A stretch of DNA of 12,191 nucleotides from Candidatus Woesearchaeota archaeon (GTDB taxonomy: Archaea > Nanobdellota > Nanobdellia > Woesearchaeales > GW2011-AR15), in the NCBI GenBank assembly GCA_016934775.1, contig JAFGSP010000077.1, forward strand, positions 1-12,191. The letters run 5' to 3'. Both the position numbers and the translations under genes were made by a program. The notes under the pieces were generated by a model, which did not search any database, was not told the DNA's origin, and saw only the letters and a program-made list of their open reading frames with translations. This document shows, in pieces, positions 1 to 7,057 of this stretch; within the stretch, counting starts at the first letter, position 1; every line of letters starts with the position of its first letter.

Positions 1-1
1 A

Positions 2-625
2 TTTATTGTGGAAGGAATTGTTTTTGATTGTGGCTGTGGCGACGGGACTTTTCTGCAGATTCTGCATAAACAATATGGAGATTCACTGGAATATGAAGGC
101 AGTGATATCTCAGAAAAAGCGCTTGAATATGTCCCGGGATTTGTCAGGAAGACATATATCACAGATTTGGAGAAATCCAGGACTTTTCCAAAGAAAAAAT
201 TTGATGCTGTGATATGCTCAGAAGTCCTTGAGCACATCAAAGACTGGAGATTGGCCATAAAGAACCTGGCAAAAGTCACGGCGGACAAGGGATTTATGTT
301 AATAACAGTGCCGCATGGCACGAAATACTGGGGGATTAATGATAAGTTTGCTAATCATTACAGGAGGTTTGAGATAGGCCAGATAGAGAAAGAGCTTGAG
401 AAAGAAGGGTTTGAAATAAGGAAAAGGATATGTTGGGGTTGGCCTTTTTACTGGTTATACTATACGTTCTTTCTAAATAATACAGATCCAAGATTAACTA
501 TGGCAAATCCAAGCTCATTCCCAAAAAGGATTGTCGCAAGTGTCTTATATTGTTTATTCTTTATCGATGACTTGTTTAATACTCGAAAAGGAAGGCGTTT
601 GTTTATTGTCGCAGAAAAGATTTGA
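2..625 (+). CDS. Class I SAM-dependent methyltransferase (5' partial)
   Basis: Methyltransf_11-type enzyme that transfers a methyl group from S-adenosylmethionine; the acceptor is unknown. The SAM-binding motif I DCGCGDGTF lies almost at the window edge, followed by the acidic loop GSDIS and the post-motif FDAVICSEVLEHI. A later segment, HYRRFEIGQIEKELEKEGF, is common in methyltransferases found in glycan and lipid clusters. The frame is open to the edge. A GTG at position 8 could serve as a start, but this family normally has about 30-40 residues before motif I, so the true start is probably upstream and the gene is cut by the window. The C-terminal part is hydrophobic and aromatic (WPFYWLYYTFF), suggesting membrane contact. 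Its last 23 bases overlap the end of the convergent flippase-like gene. A role in modifying surface glycans or lipids is inferred from the neighbours only. Confidence 0.85.
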   Translation, partial: FIVEGIVFDCGCGDGTFLQILHKQYGDSLEYEGSDISEKALEYVPGFVRKTYITDLEKSRTFPKKKFDAVICSEVLEHIKDWRLAIKNLAKVTADKGFMLITVPHGTKYWGINDKFANHYRRFEIGQIEKELEKEGFEIRKRICWGWPFYWLYYTFFLNNTDPRLTMANPSSFPKRIVASVLYCLFFIDDLFNTRKGRRLFIVAEKI

Positions 626-1559
626 TTTTTCTAAAGTTCCTGCAGGCCAACCCCAAAATCCCGAATAAGAAAAAATAAAGGATATTGATCAGATGGAACC
701 CGAAAGCAGATGAGATAGCGATTTCTTTTGCAACTCCGAAAAACAGAAAGGCCACAGACCAACTGGCTTCCTGAGTGCCGAAGCCAAGTATACCGTTGAT
801 AGGCAGCCCGCTTACAATAGAGGTGAAAGAAAACACAATAACAGCTTTATATGCCTCAATGTTCACACCCATCGCATTGATGATTATATATGACATTATG
901 TAGTTTGAAATCCATATCATTAAAGATGAGATAAAGATTGGCAGCTTTTTGAAATTCATGATCTTAAGATGTCCAAGCGTGTCGTCAACCTTTTCAATTA
1001 TGTATGCATATATCTTGTATTTCAAAAGCTTCCTGCGCTTGAAAAGGGACAGGTATTTGTTGCCGAGACTAATCATCATTAATCCCACAGCAATAAAAAT
1101 AAGAGACATTATCCCTGCTATCAGGAATATGTTGTCATAAGCACCTGATATGGTTGTCGTAAGTCCGAATAAGAAGAATATCACTATGAAATCAAAAAAC
1201 CTGGCAATAAAAACAGCAGCGACGCCCTGTGTTTTTTTGAATCCTTCTTTAGATACCAGATATACAAAGGATAATTCACCTGTCCTCATCGGAAGCAGGC
1301 CGTTGAAGAAATTATGGATACAGACAATATTGAAGAGTCTGTTGAATTTAATCTTTTTTTCAAGCAGTATCCAGAACCTGAATGTCCGGAAAATATAGGC
1401 AACCCCATAAAATCCTAGTGCGGTTGCCAATGTTTGCAAAGGCATGTTATTTAGGATTTTTGTAAGGTCTGATATATTTATTTGCGTTAGCAGAAGATAT
1501 ACCAGGAGAACAGTCAGGACTATAGATACAGAAATCCTGAAAAAAGAATTTCGTTTCAT
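603..1559 (-). CDS. LPG synthase TM / flippase-like integral membrane protein (UPF0104 type)
   Basis: A 318-aa polytopic membrane protein resembling the transmembrane domain of lysylphosphatidylglycerol synthase (PF03706). This domain also occurs alone in archaea and attached to dolichol-phosphate glycosyltransferases such as AglD. Visible features are a basic N-terminus and a first helix at about residues 8-24, roughly seven or eight hydrophobic segments in all, an RTFRFW stretch after the second helix, a PMRTGELS motif near residue 90, and the late conserved-looking GLPINGILGFGTQEASW. The family is thought to move or handle lipid-linked substrates; the substrate here cannot be read. Its ATG overlaps the stop of the upstream glycosyltransferase as ATGA (1556-1559), so the two are translationally coupled and probably act together on a lipid-linked sugar. 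The 3' end overlaps the convergent methyltransferase. Confidence 0.82.
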   Translation of the reverse strand: MKRNSFFRISVSIVLTVLLVYLLLTQINISDLTKILNNMPLQTLATALGFYGVAYIFRTFRFWILLEKKIKFNRLFNIVCIHNFFNGLLPMRTGELSFVYLVSKEGFKKTQGVAAVFIARFFDFIVIFFLFGLTTTISGAYDNIFLIAGIMSLIFIAVGLMMISLGNKYLSLFKRRKLLKYKIYAYIIEKVDDTLGHLKIMNFKKLPIFISSLMIWISNYIMSYIIINAMGVNIEAYKAVIVFSFTSIVSGLPINGILGFGTQEASWSVAFLFFGVAKEIAISSAFGFHLINILYFFLFGILGLACRNFRKIKSFLRQ

Positions 1560-3334
1560 TCTAAGTTGATGAACCTGACTTCATAAGGCATGTCTGTGCG
1601 TTGGTAATTTTTCACAAGTATTTGCTTGTCCTGAAGCATTTCGTTGAGCTGGCTGTCGTTGAAAGATCCTCCTTTCCTGAACAGGAAATAAAGTGGCTGG
1701 GCCTGTTCACCCTGAGGGATATATGCAAACTGCACGAGCCTGTAATTGTTTTTCAGATATTCAAAAATCTCCGGATTCTGGAAATAGTTCTGGAGACCCC
1801 ATTGGTAGGCAAATACCCAGCTGACATTGAATTCTGATTCAGCTCTCATGAAATACTCAACATTTGCAGGCGGCTTATAGCCTTTCCTGTCAGCATGCCA
1901 TAAAATGCCGAAACTCTGCCCTGATGAATGGAATACCCTGTCATCTGGAAGAGCATGCTGGTTGATATATTCTCCAGCAATGTCAAGACCCGGAAACTGC
2001 GTATTGAACATCCTGTCCCTTGAGTCCTGCATATGCTGCAAAAAATTTTTTCCCTGCGACAGAGGAATGATGAACAACAAAATAATAACTGCAATGTATG
2101 CTGTCTTCTTAAGATTAGAATCATTCACGAAATTCGCAATGTTTTTTGCGGCAACATCTATGAAAAATGCTATCATAAAAATTATTAAGGGCGCAACAGG
2201 AAACTGGTGATAATTATGGCTGCTAAGCTTGAATCCCATCACAAAGATAAATACGAAAAGCGCTATTGAATATCCGAATATGAATCTGTAGCTCATCTTA
2301 TCCTTATTTTTGGTGAAGAAGAGTATAATGAAAAGCAGCAATCCCAAAAACATAAAAACCATGCCAAGAAGAGTAAAATTATCAGCAACATAGCTCTTTA
2401 TGATCTGCCAGAATTGGCTGTTAAAGACAAGGCTTAAGTCAATGAGTCCAGTCAGGCTGTCGGTTCCAGAAGGCAGATCAATTCCTGGTTTGTATACTGT
2501 GTTTTTAAGATAGAACTCACTGTATATGAACCATAAGGGGAAACCAGAGGCAATTATCCCAGATATGATTCCAGGGGCAATGAATGTTTCCTTTTTTCTA
2601 AATATTCTCTTATAGGGGAATGTGATCAAAACAGGGATGCTGATCACAGCAAAGGTATATTTTGTAATACAGGCAAGCATTATAAAAAACACAGCCAGAT
2701 ATAGCAGATGATTCTTTTTAAGATCCTGGTTAATCCATCGGATATAGAAAAAAGAACCTAAGAGCATGAATAATATTCCTGGATTCACGACTTGGACATT
2801 GTGGCTGAAAAACACATATAACGGGTTGACAGCAGCAAGGAATGCACATAGCAGTGCAATATCTTCTCTTTTAAAGAGTTCCTTGATAAGTAGATAAAAT
2901 GCAGCAACAGAACCAAGTGATAAAAAAATATTTGTTAGCCTTGCGACACTGAGGCTGATGCCGAACAGCTTGAAAACAGCACCTACTATTATTGATATTG
3001 CCGGGAAGGTGTCATAATGCGCTCCTGTCGGATTTTCATAAATGCTCTCTGTAGTGTCTCTCATCGGAACAAAAAAGCCTTCTTTGAAGAAACCCTCTCT
3101 TGCAAAATTCCTTGCCTCAGTGATATAATGGGTTGTCTTCCAGTTATGATAACCGATTACAGGATACTGGTAATGGTACAGCCTGAGATAGAAACCGAAT
3201 ACTAAAATTGCCAACAATATTGCGAGAGGCCATAGAGAAACAAAGATTTTAAGTATGTCTTCTGTGCCAAGCTCAGGCTGAGTTGTCTTTTTTTTCTTTT
3301 GTTTTTTTTCTTTCTTCCTGTTTGACTTTGGCAT
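1556..3334 (-). CDS. GT39 / PMT_2-like membrane glycosyltransferase
   Basis: A 592-aa GT-C fold glycosyltransferase that would transfer a sugar from a dolichyl-phosphate carrier to an acceptor outside the membrane. The N-terminal 20 residues are very lysine-rich and should stay in the cytosol. The first helix is near residues 30-50, followed by an external loop with YHNWKTTHYITEARNFAREG. This resembles the H-x-W-R...A-R-N-F signature of one GT39 subfamily. Next come ENPTGAHYDTFPAISII, about ten more hydrophobic segments to about residue 425, and a soluble C-terminal domain of about 165 residues. The acidic pair usual in the first loop of PMT/ArnT enzymes is not obvious, so the exact clan is uncertain. 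A perfect TTTATATA box lies 27 bp before the ATG with no Shine-Dalgarno, implying a leaderless mRNA. It is first in an operon with the flippase-like gene. Confidence 0.83.
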   Translation of the reverse strand: MPKSNRKKEKKQKKKKTTQPELGTEDILKIFVSLWPLAILLAILVFGFYLRLYHYQYPVIGYHNWKTTHYITEARNFAREGFFKEGFFVPMRDTTESIYENPTGAHYDTFPAISIIVGAVFKLFGISLSVARLTNIFLSLGSVAAFYLLIKELFKREDIALLCAFLAAVNPLYVFFSHNVQVVNPGILFMLLGSFFYIRWINQDLKKNHLLYLAVFFIMLACITKYTFAVISIPVLITFPYKRIFRKKETFIAPGIISGIIASGFPLWFIYSEFYLKNTVYKPGIDLPSGTDSLTGLIDLSLVFNSQFWQIIKSYVADNFTLLGMVFMFLGLLLFIILFFTKNKDKMSYRFIFGYSIALFVFIFVMGFKLSSHNYHQFPVAPLIIFMIAFFIDVAAKNIANFVNDSNLKKTAYIAVIILLFIIPLSQGKNFLQHMQDSRDRMFNTQFPGLDIAGEYINQHALPDDRVFHSSGQSFGILWHADRKGYKPPANVEYFMRAESEFNVSWVFAYQWGLQNYFQNPEIFEYLKNNYRLVQFAYIPQGEQAQPLYFLFRKGGSFNDSQLNEMLQDKQILVKNYQRTDMPYEVRFINLE

Positions 3335-3357
3335 CTAAGAAGTTGATTCCGGCTAAT

Positions 3358-3365
3358 TATATAAA
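3358..3365 (-). promoter_or_regulatory. TATA box for the GT39 operon
   Basis: Minus-strand TTTATATA, the archaeal consensus, centred about 27 bp upstream of the ATG at 3334. The expected transcription start would fall on or next to the start codon, giving a leaderless message. Confidence 0.65.
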
Positions 3366-3414
3366 TTTATTGATGGGATTTTTATTTCAGAATAATTTTT
3401 TGAATGAATATAAA

Positions 3415-3448
3415 CCCCAGAAAAGCCCCTTGCGGAGCTCTTCCAGGG
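3415..3448 (-). ncRNA. Candidate structured RNA: 15-bp hairpin with GCAA tetraloop
   Basis: On the minus strand, CCCTGGAAGAGCTCC is followed by GCAA and then GGGGCTTTTCTGGGG. All 15 positions pair, four of them G-U wobbles, closed by a GNRA-type tetraloop. On the plus strand the four wobble positions become C-A mismatches, so only minus-strand RNA folds perfectly. The hairpin is a GC-rich island in AT-rich intergenic DNA. A TATA-like element (minus TTTAAATA, 3507-3514) would start an RNA near 3484. It could be a small RNA or a long 5' leader of the GT39 operon. There is no clear U-tract after it, so an intrinsic terminator is unlikely. No known RNA family was recognised. Confidence 0.4.
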
Positions 3449-3462
3449 AAAAAGAGGTGAAA

Positions 3463-3543
3463 ATAACTATTGATTTTTGTATCCACTTTAGAATAGTTAT
3501 CGCTTATATTTAAAGATTTCGCTTTGATTCCATTTTAAAGTGG
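3463..3543. repeat. Overlapping inverted repeats around a TATA-like element
   Basis: ATAACTATT (3463-3471) is perfectly complementary to AATAGTTAT (3492-3500). CCACTTTAGAAT (3483-3494) pairs with ATTTTAAAGTGG (3532-3543) over 12 positions with one G-U. The two stems share 3492-3494, so they cannot form together. The AT-rich element TTATATTTAAAG (3504-3515) lies in the loop of the second. They may be operator half-sites or alternative RNA folds. Confidence 0.4.
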
Positions 3544-3565
3544 TGACACATAAGACACACACCTT

Positions 3566-3573
3566 TTTATATT
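3566..3573 (+). promoter_or_regulatory. TATA box for the Ncs2-like gene
   Basis: TTTATATT centred about 25-26 bp before the ATG at 3595. No Shine-Dalgarno lies between it and the start, so the mRNA is probably leaderless. Confidence 0.6.
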
Positions 3574-3594
3574 TATTAAGACCTCTTTCTGGAT

Positions 3595-4176
3595 ATGAGA
3601 TGTGTCAAGTGCGGAAAGCCGTCTGAGCTAAAAGTACAGAATCTGGAGGCATGTGAATCCTGTTTTATCAAGATAATCCAGAAAAGGGTAAGAAAGGAAC
3701 TAAGGCTAAACAGGCTCATAAAAAAGAATGACCGGATACTTGTGATTGATGATAGCTCTGCAGAGTCAAAAGCATCTGAGTATCTTCTGAAGGATATAAT
3801 AAAAAACCTGCCTGTTAAGATTACAGTTAAGAAAATTAGTTATAATCTTGGTGAAGAGCTAAACGGAGATTATGATAAAATAATCATTCCTTGGAATGCT
3901 GACAAAGAAGATGAATATTTTCTCCATGCTGTCTTTCAAAACAAGGACGCGCCTTATCTCGGACACTATAAACTTGGGAAAAAGACTTATGTAAAGCTTT
4001 TGTTGCCTGTGCTGCACGATGAAGTTATTTTGTATGCAAAATCAAAGAAATTCAAGTTTAAGAAAGATGAAAAAAAGTCTTATGTCTCCGGGCTGCTGGA
4101 CAAACTTGAGAAAGAATATCCAGAAGTTAAGTTTAGTCTGTTGAAGAGTACTATAGAAATCAGGAAAAATATTTAA
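3595..4176 (+). CDS. Divergent Ncs2/CTU2-like relative of TtuA/Ncs6 tRNA thiolases
   Basis: A 193-aa protein that reads as a shortened member of the TtuA/Ncs6(Ctu1)/Ncs2(Ctu2) tRNA 2-thiolation family. The N-terminal zinc finger is intact (Cys3, Cys6, Cys20, Cys23), followed by a basic helix and NRLIKKNDRILV, which matches the lead-in to the PP-loop. The PP-loop itself, normally SGGKDS, reads DSSAES (residues 53-58), so ATP adenylation by this chain is doubtful. Further matches are WNADKEDE near residues 100-107 (family GHNADDxAE) and LLPVLHDEVILYAK (136-149). The C-terminus KLEKEYPEVKFSLLKS also fits. The Fe-S/catalytic cysteines of TtuA are absent: there are no cysteines beyond residue 23. 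Eukaryotic Ncs2 is likewise an inactive partner of Ncs6, so a partner or scaffold role is inferred. It has its own promoter and is a single gene. Confidence 0.6.
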   Translation: MRCVKCGKPSELKVQNLEACESCFIKIIQKRVRKELRLNRLIKKNDRILVIDDSSAESKASEYLLKDIIKNLPVKITVKKISYNLGEELNGDYDKIIIPWNADKEDEYFLHAVFQNKDAPYLGHYKLGKKTYVKLLLPVLHDEVILYAKSKKFKFKKDEKKSYVSGLLDKLEKEYPEVKFSLLKSTIEIRKNI

Positions 4177-4177
4177 G
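4168..4177 (+). promoter_or_regulatory. TATA box for the PLD-LTD gene, containing the upstream stop codon
   Basis: AATATTTAAG is centred 27 bp before the ATG at 4200. It includes the last two codons and TAA stop (4174-4176) of the preceding gene. Confidence 0.55.
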
Positions 4178-4199
4178 TAATATATTAATCATTTTTGAG

Positions 4200-5498
4200 A
4201 TGAGATTAAGTCATTTTCTTCTTGTCATTTTTTTGATATTATGCTCCTACACACCAATTTCCCAGGTAAAAGAAGCTCCCTCTCAGATAGACATCTATTT
4301 CTGCCCTCATGACATGTGCCTTGAGCATATGCTTAGTCTTATAGACAACTCTACAGAGATTAAATGCGCTTTCTATGACCTTGATATCCCTGAACTGATT
4401 GAAGAGCTAAGAAAGAAAAATGCTGATGTTGTTATAGAAGACTCAAATGCTCTTGAGTATTTTCACACAGGCTATTCTGCTGCCCTGATGCACAATAAGT
4501 TCTGCGTCTTTGACAATGAGATTATATTGAGCGGGAGCATGAACCCAACAGACAGAGGGAATTATTACAATAACAACAATATCGTCATACTAAGATCAAA
4601 ATACCTTGCAGAGAACTTCCTTGCAGAGTTTGATGAGCTGAAAAATAATATCTACGGGAAAGGAGACAAAGCCAGGAATCCTGTAGTCAATGTTGGAGAC
4701 ATAACTATAGAGAACTATTTCTGTCCTGAAGATAACTGCAAGCTCCAAGTCATCAATGAATTGAAAGCAGCAAACAAGTCTGTTTATTTCATGACATTCA
4801 GCTTCACAGACGAGGATATAGGCAACCTGTTGTGGAACAAGAACTATCTCGGATTGGATGTGAAAGGCATACTTGAGGAGAAGCAGATCTCTCAATATTC
4901 AAGATATGAGGATTTGAAAGAGTTCTCAATAATTGATAAAAACAAGTACACAATGCACCATAAAGTGTTCATAATAGACAATGAGACAGTCATAACAGGA
5001 AGCTATAATCCAACAAAAAATGCTAATGAGAAAAATGATGAGAACATCATCATCATACATGACAAGGAGATTGCATTGAAGTTTGTGGAAGAGTTTAGCA
5101 GGCTTTTTAATTTTCAGGACAACATTCCTGAGAAGACATCAGAGCTGGTCATGAGCAGGATATTATATGATGCAGAAGGCAGCGATACAGACAAGGAATA
5201 TGTAGAGGTGAAGAATATAGGTGATAAAGAGATTAATCTTGACTATTATTTCCTTACTGATAACAAGACAAACTCAAGGCTTTCCGGGAAAGTTTATGTG
5301 AATGAGACAGTAGTTATCAAACCAAGCTTTTCCCTAAAGAATTCTAACGGGATGTTGATACTGAAGCACAACCACGACATCATAGATTTTGTTGCCTGGG
5401 AAGGACTCTGGGGATTAGAGGCTGAGGCAGGAGAAGAGCTTGTGAGAGCGGATAATGAGAACATAGCAGAAGCCTCATGGTCAATTGCAAAAGTTTAA
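4200..5498 (+). CDS. Exported phospholipase D-like protein with C-terminal lamin-tail domain
   Basis: A 432-aa protein with an N-terminal signal or anchor helix (residues 5-20), two PLD halves and a C-terminal lamin-tail (LTD) domain. Both HxKx4D motifs are intact: His98/Lys100/Asp105 with a following SGSMNPTD, and His253/Lys255/Asp260 with TGSYNPTK, so phosphodiesterase activity is expected. Many such small PLD proteins are nucleases rather than lipases. Each half opens with a CPxDxC motif (Cys35/Cys40 and Cys175/Cys180), plausibly disulfides outside the cell. The LTD, about residues 318-405, begins SRILYDAEGSDTDKEYVEVKNIG and runs to IIDFVAWEG, the usual beta-sandwich pattern. Inferred role: extracellular cleavage of nucleic acid or lipid, perhaps for scavenging or attack on other cells. 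No partner gene is evident; the next gene has its own promoter. Confidence 0.85.
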   Translation: MRLSHFLLVIFLILCSYTPISQVKEAPSQIDIYFCPHDMCLEHMLSLIDNSTEIKCAFYDLDIPELIEELRKKNADVVIEDSNALEYFHTGYSAALMHNKFCVFDNEIILSGSMNPTDRGNYYNNNNIVILRSKYLAENFLAEFDELKNNIYGKGDKARNPVVNVGDITIENYFCPEDNCKLQVINELKAANKSVYFMTFSFTDEDIGNLLWNKNYLGLDVKGILEEKQISQYSRYEDLKEFSIIDKNKYTMHHKVFIIDNETVITGSYNPTKNANEKNDENIIIIHDKEIALKFVEEFSRLFNFQDNIPEKTSELVMSRILYDAEGSDTDKEYVEVKNIGDKEINLDYYFLTDNKTNSRLSGKVYVNETVVIKPSFSLKNSNGMLILKHNHDIIDFVAWEGLWGLEAEAGEELVRADNENIAEASWSIAKV

Positions 5499-5500
5499 AT
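5494..5500 (+). promoter_or_regulatory. TATA box for the EamA gene, overlapping the upstream stop codon
   Basis: TTTAAAT is centred about 29 bp before the ATG at 5526 and contains the TAA (5496-5498) of the PLD-LTD gene. Confidence 0.5.
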
Positions 5501-5525
5501 CCCTCCCAAGAATCTTGATTAGATT

Positions 5526-6416
5526 ATGCTTTCACTTGGGATTATATCTGGCCTTGCAGCCATGTTCGGATGGGGAATAGCAGATTTCCTTCAGAGCATA
5601 CCTGTTAGGAAAATGGGTCCATATAAGACCATGTTTGTAAGCAATGTCTTTGCTGTCCTGCTTACTTTTCCAGCTATATTTTTTTTAGGGTCGTTGTATA
5701 TTTCTTCCTCTAATCTTGCCCTGCTTTTGCTTGGGGGTATCTTCCAGGTGGTTGCCATAGAGTATTTCTACAAATCAATGGAGATAGGAGAACTCTCGAT
5801 AGTATCACCTATTTCAGCATCATATTCAATAATCACAGTATTCCTTGTAGTGATATTCCTCGGAAAGGAGCTATCTATGCTGACTTTCCTATCCATTGTC
5901 CTGATAGTTCTGGGAATAGTGCTGACTTCAACAGATATCCGCAAGATAAGCCAGCTAAAGACAGTTAAGGGCGTGAAAGAATCTCTTGTGCCTTTAGTGC
6001 TTTGGGGGGTATATTTCTTCTTTTCAGATCTGGTAGCAGGAAATAATACCTTATACGGGATTAATTTCCCGGAGACAAACTATCTTGTGCTGTTCTTTTA
6101 TTCTAACCTGATTAACAATCTCCTCATGCTAGTTTATGTATTATTTTTAAGGAAAGGCTGGGTAAGCAGGAAAGACTTCTCTGGAAACAAGGTCCTGCCT
6201 GTGCTTTTCATTTCCTCTGTTTTCTACGCCATAATATGGCTTGTAGTAAATTATGCAATCTCAAAAGGGTTTGTATCGATTGTGGCGCCAATAAGCTCGC
6301 TATATCCGGTTGTCATTGTGATACTTGCCCTGCTGTTCTACAAAGAAAAACTTGTACTGAACCAGAAGATCGGGATAGCTACAGTGCTGGCTGGACTGTT
6401 TTTGATAAGCTTGTAG
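5526..6416 (+). CDS. EamA/DMT-superfamily transporter
   Basis: A 296-aa, very hydrophobic protein with about ten predicted membrane helices in two homologous halves (about 1-125 and 150-296), as in the drug/metabolite transporter superfamily. Typical features are the early GLAAMFGWGIADFLQSIPVRK, the end of the first half with SASYSIITVFLVVIFLGKE followed by a helix to GIVLTSTDIRK, and the parallel second-half segment APISSLYPVVIVILALLFYKEKL with a final GLFLISL helix. Each half thus carries the PI-S-S/P...V.....(G/Y)KE pattern before its last helix. Substrates of this superfamily vary widely (metabolites, nucleotide sugars, amino acids) and cannot be inferred. It starts with ATG after a TATA box and no clear Shine-Dalgarno. 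Its stop lies 2 bp from the end of the convergent M23-like gene. Confidence 0.88.
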   Translation: MLSLGIISGLAAMFGWGIADFLQSIPVRKMGPYKTMFVSNVFAVLLTFPAIFFLGSLYISSSNLALLLLGGIFQVVAIEYFYKSMEIGELSIVSPISASYSIITVFLVVIFLGKELSMLTFLSIVLIVLGIVLTSTDIRKISQLKTVKGVKESLVPLVLWGVYFFFSDLVAGNNTLYGINFPETNYLVLFFYSNLINNLLMLVYVLFLRKGWVSRKDFSGNKVLPVLFISSVFYAIIWLVVNYAISKGFVSIVAPISSLYPVVIVILALLFYKEKLVLNQKIGIATVLAGLFLISL

Positions 6417-6418
6417 AA

Positions 6419-6982
6419 TCAATTGTAGGGATTACTAAATCTTGATTTTATATTATCATAAGTCGTTTCCTTACCTTGATAGACTAATCTGATTATAAGG
6501 CTTAATCTTGTATTTCCTTCTCTTCTGAATACCCAGTGATGAACATGTGGTCCCTTTGACCATCCAGTATTGCCTAAAGTACCTATTACACTTTCCAAAC
6601 CTATTTCATCTCCGACATTGACATTTACTTCTTTCAAATGCCCATAAAAAGAATACTCTTTTTTACCATCAGATGTCTCATGTTCAATTACAACAAAATT
6701 ACCACTTAAATTTTCTTCACCTAACTCATATATTGCGCCCTCTTTATTATCTAAGTTCTCATAATTTTTATTAACACCCTTATGGACCCTTACAACCTTG
6801 CCTTTTTGATAAGCAGAATAAACAGGAAGCCCTTCTTTTCCGACTAAATCAACCGCATCTGTTTCATCAAATGTTCCACGAGTATTTTCATGAATAGTAT
6901 GAGTCGGTGATTCTTTAGTTAGAATTCCATCTAATCCTTCTTTCAGGGGGCAATAATAAACATTCTTGGTTAGTCTGTCCAT
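6419..6982 (-). CDS. M23/LytM-like peptidase domain protein, possibly catalytically altered
   Basis: A 187-aa protein made almost entirely of one LytM/Peptidase_M23-type domain (zinc endopeptidases that usually cut peptidoglycan cross-bridges). The fold signature is clear: AVDLVGKEGLPVYSAYQKGKV (42-62), NFVVIEHE, YSFYGHL with His115, VGDEIGLESVIGTLGNTGWSKGPHVHHWVF with the HxH pair His136/His138. The usual HxxxD reads TDAVD, so Asp45 is kept but the first zinc histidine is Thr41. His28 and His31 are the only nearby alternatives. There is no signal peptide or membrane helix. A strong TATA sits 26 bp before the ATG. An archaeon without peptidoglycan would use such a domain against other cells, on its own surface proteins, or non-enzymatically. 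It adjoins a toxin-antitoxin-like cassette, which suggests accessory DNA. Confidence 0.78.
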   Translation of the reverse strand: MDRLTKNVYYCPLKEGLDGILTKESPTHTIHENTRGTFDETDAVDLVGKEGLPVYSAYQKGKVVRVHKGVNKNYENLDNKEGAIYELGEENLSGNFVVIEHETSDGKKEYSFYGHLKEVNVNVGDEIGLESVIGTLGNTGWSKGPHVHHWVFRREGNTRLSLIIRLVYQGKETTYDNIKSRFSNPYN

Positions 6983-7002
6983 AGATAATTGGGTGATACT
7001 TT

Positions 7003-7014
7003 TATTTATAAATA
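7003..7014 (-). promoter_or_regulatory. TATA box for the M23-like gene
   Basis: Minus-strand TATTTATAAATA centred 26 bp from the ATG at 6982, with no Shine-Dalgarno in between; a leaderless mRNA is expected. Confidence 0.6.
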
Positions 7015-7031
7015 TACCTTCAAAAAAAGCT

Positions 7032-7057
7032 CACTGGACAATTTACCCCACTGGACA
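7032..7057. repeat. Two direct CACTGGACA repeats between divergent promoters
   Basis: CACTGGACA occurs at 7032-7040 and 7049-7057, 17 bp apart, each followed by an AT stretch and a C run. CTCAC (7030-7034) and GTGAG (7065-7069) flank them as an inverted pair. They lie between the M23 promoter and the TATA box of the toxin-antitoxin-like operon, so an operator is plausible; a worn mobile-element end is the alternative. Confidence 0.4.

Noticed and set aside
3454..3460. Strong Shine-Dalgarno-like GAGGTGA in the 3335-3594 gap
   Set aside because: Only a TTG opening a frame of a few codons follows at usable distance, so no gene can be assigned.
3360..3484. Box C/D or H/ACA guide RNA in the intergenic region
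   Set aside because: No proper pair of C and D boxes and no ANANNA/ACA arrangement was found on either strand; only the hairpin itself is supported.
3283..3513. Plus-strand 76-codon frame across the GT39 start and the intergenic region
   Set aside because: Its first part is antisense to the lysine-rich start of the glycosyltransferase, it has no promoter or ribosome site at its start, and its composition is not protein-like.
5511..6447. Ten-base direct repeat AATCTTGATT at 5511-5520 and 6438-6447 flanking the EamA gene
   Set aside because: Too short and AT-rich to argue for a target-site duplication; no transposase or terminal inverted repeats are present.
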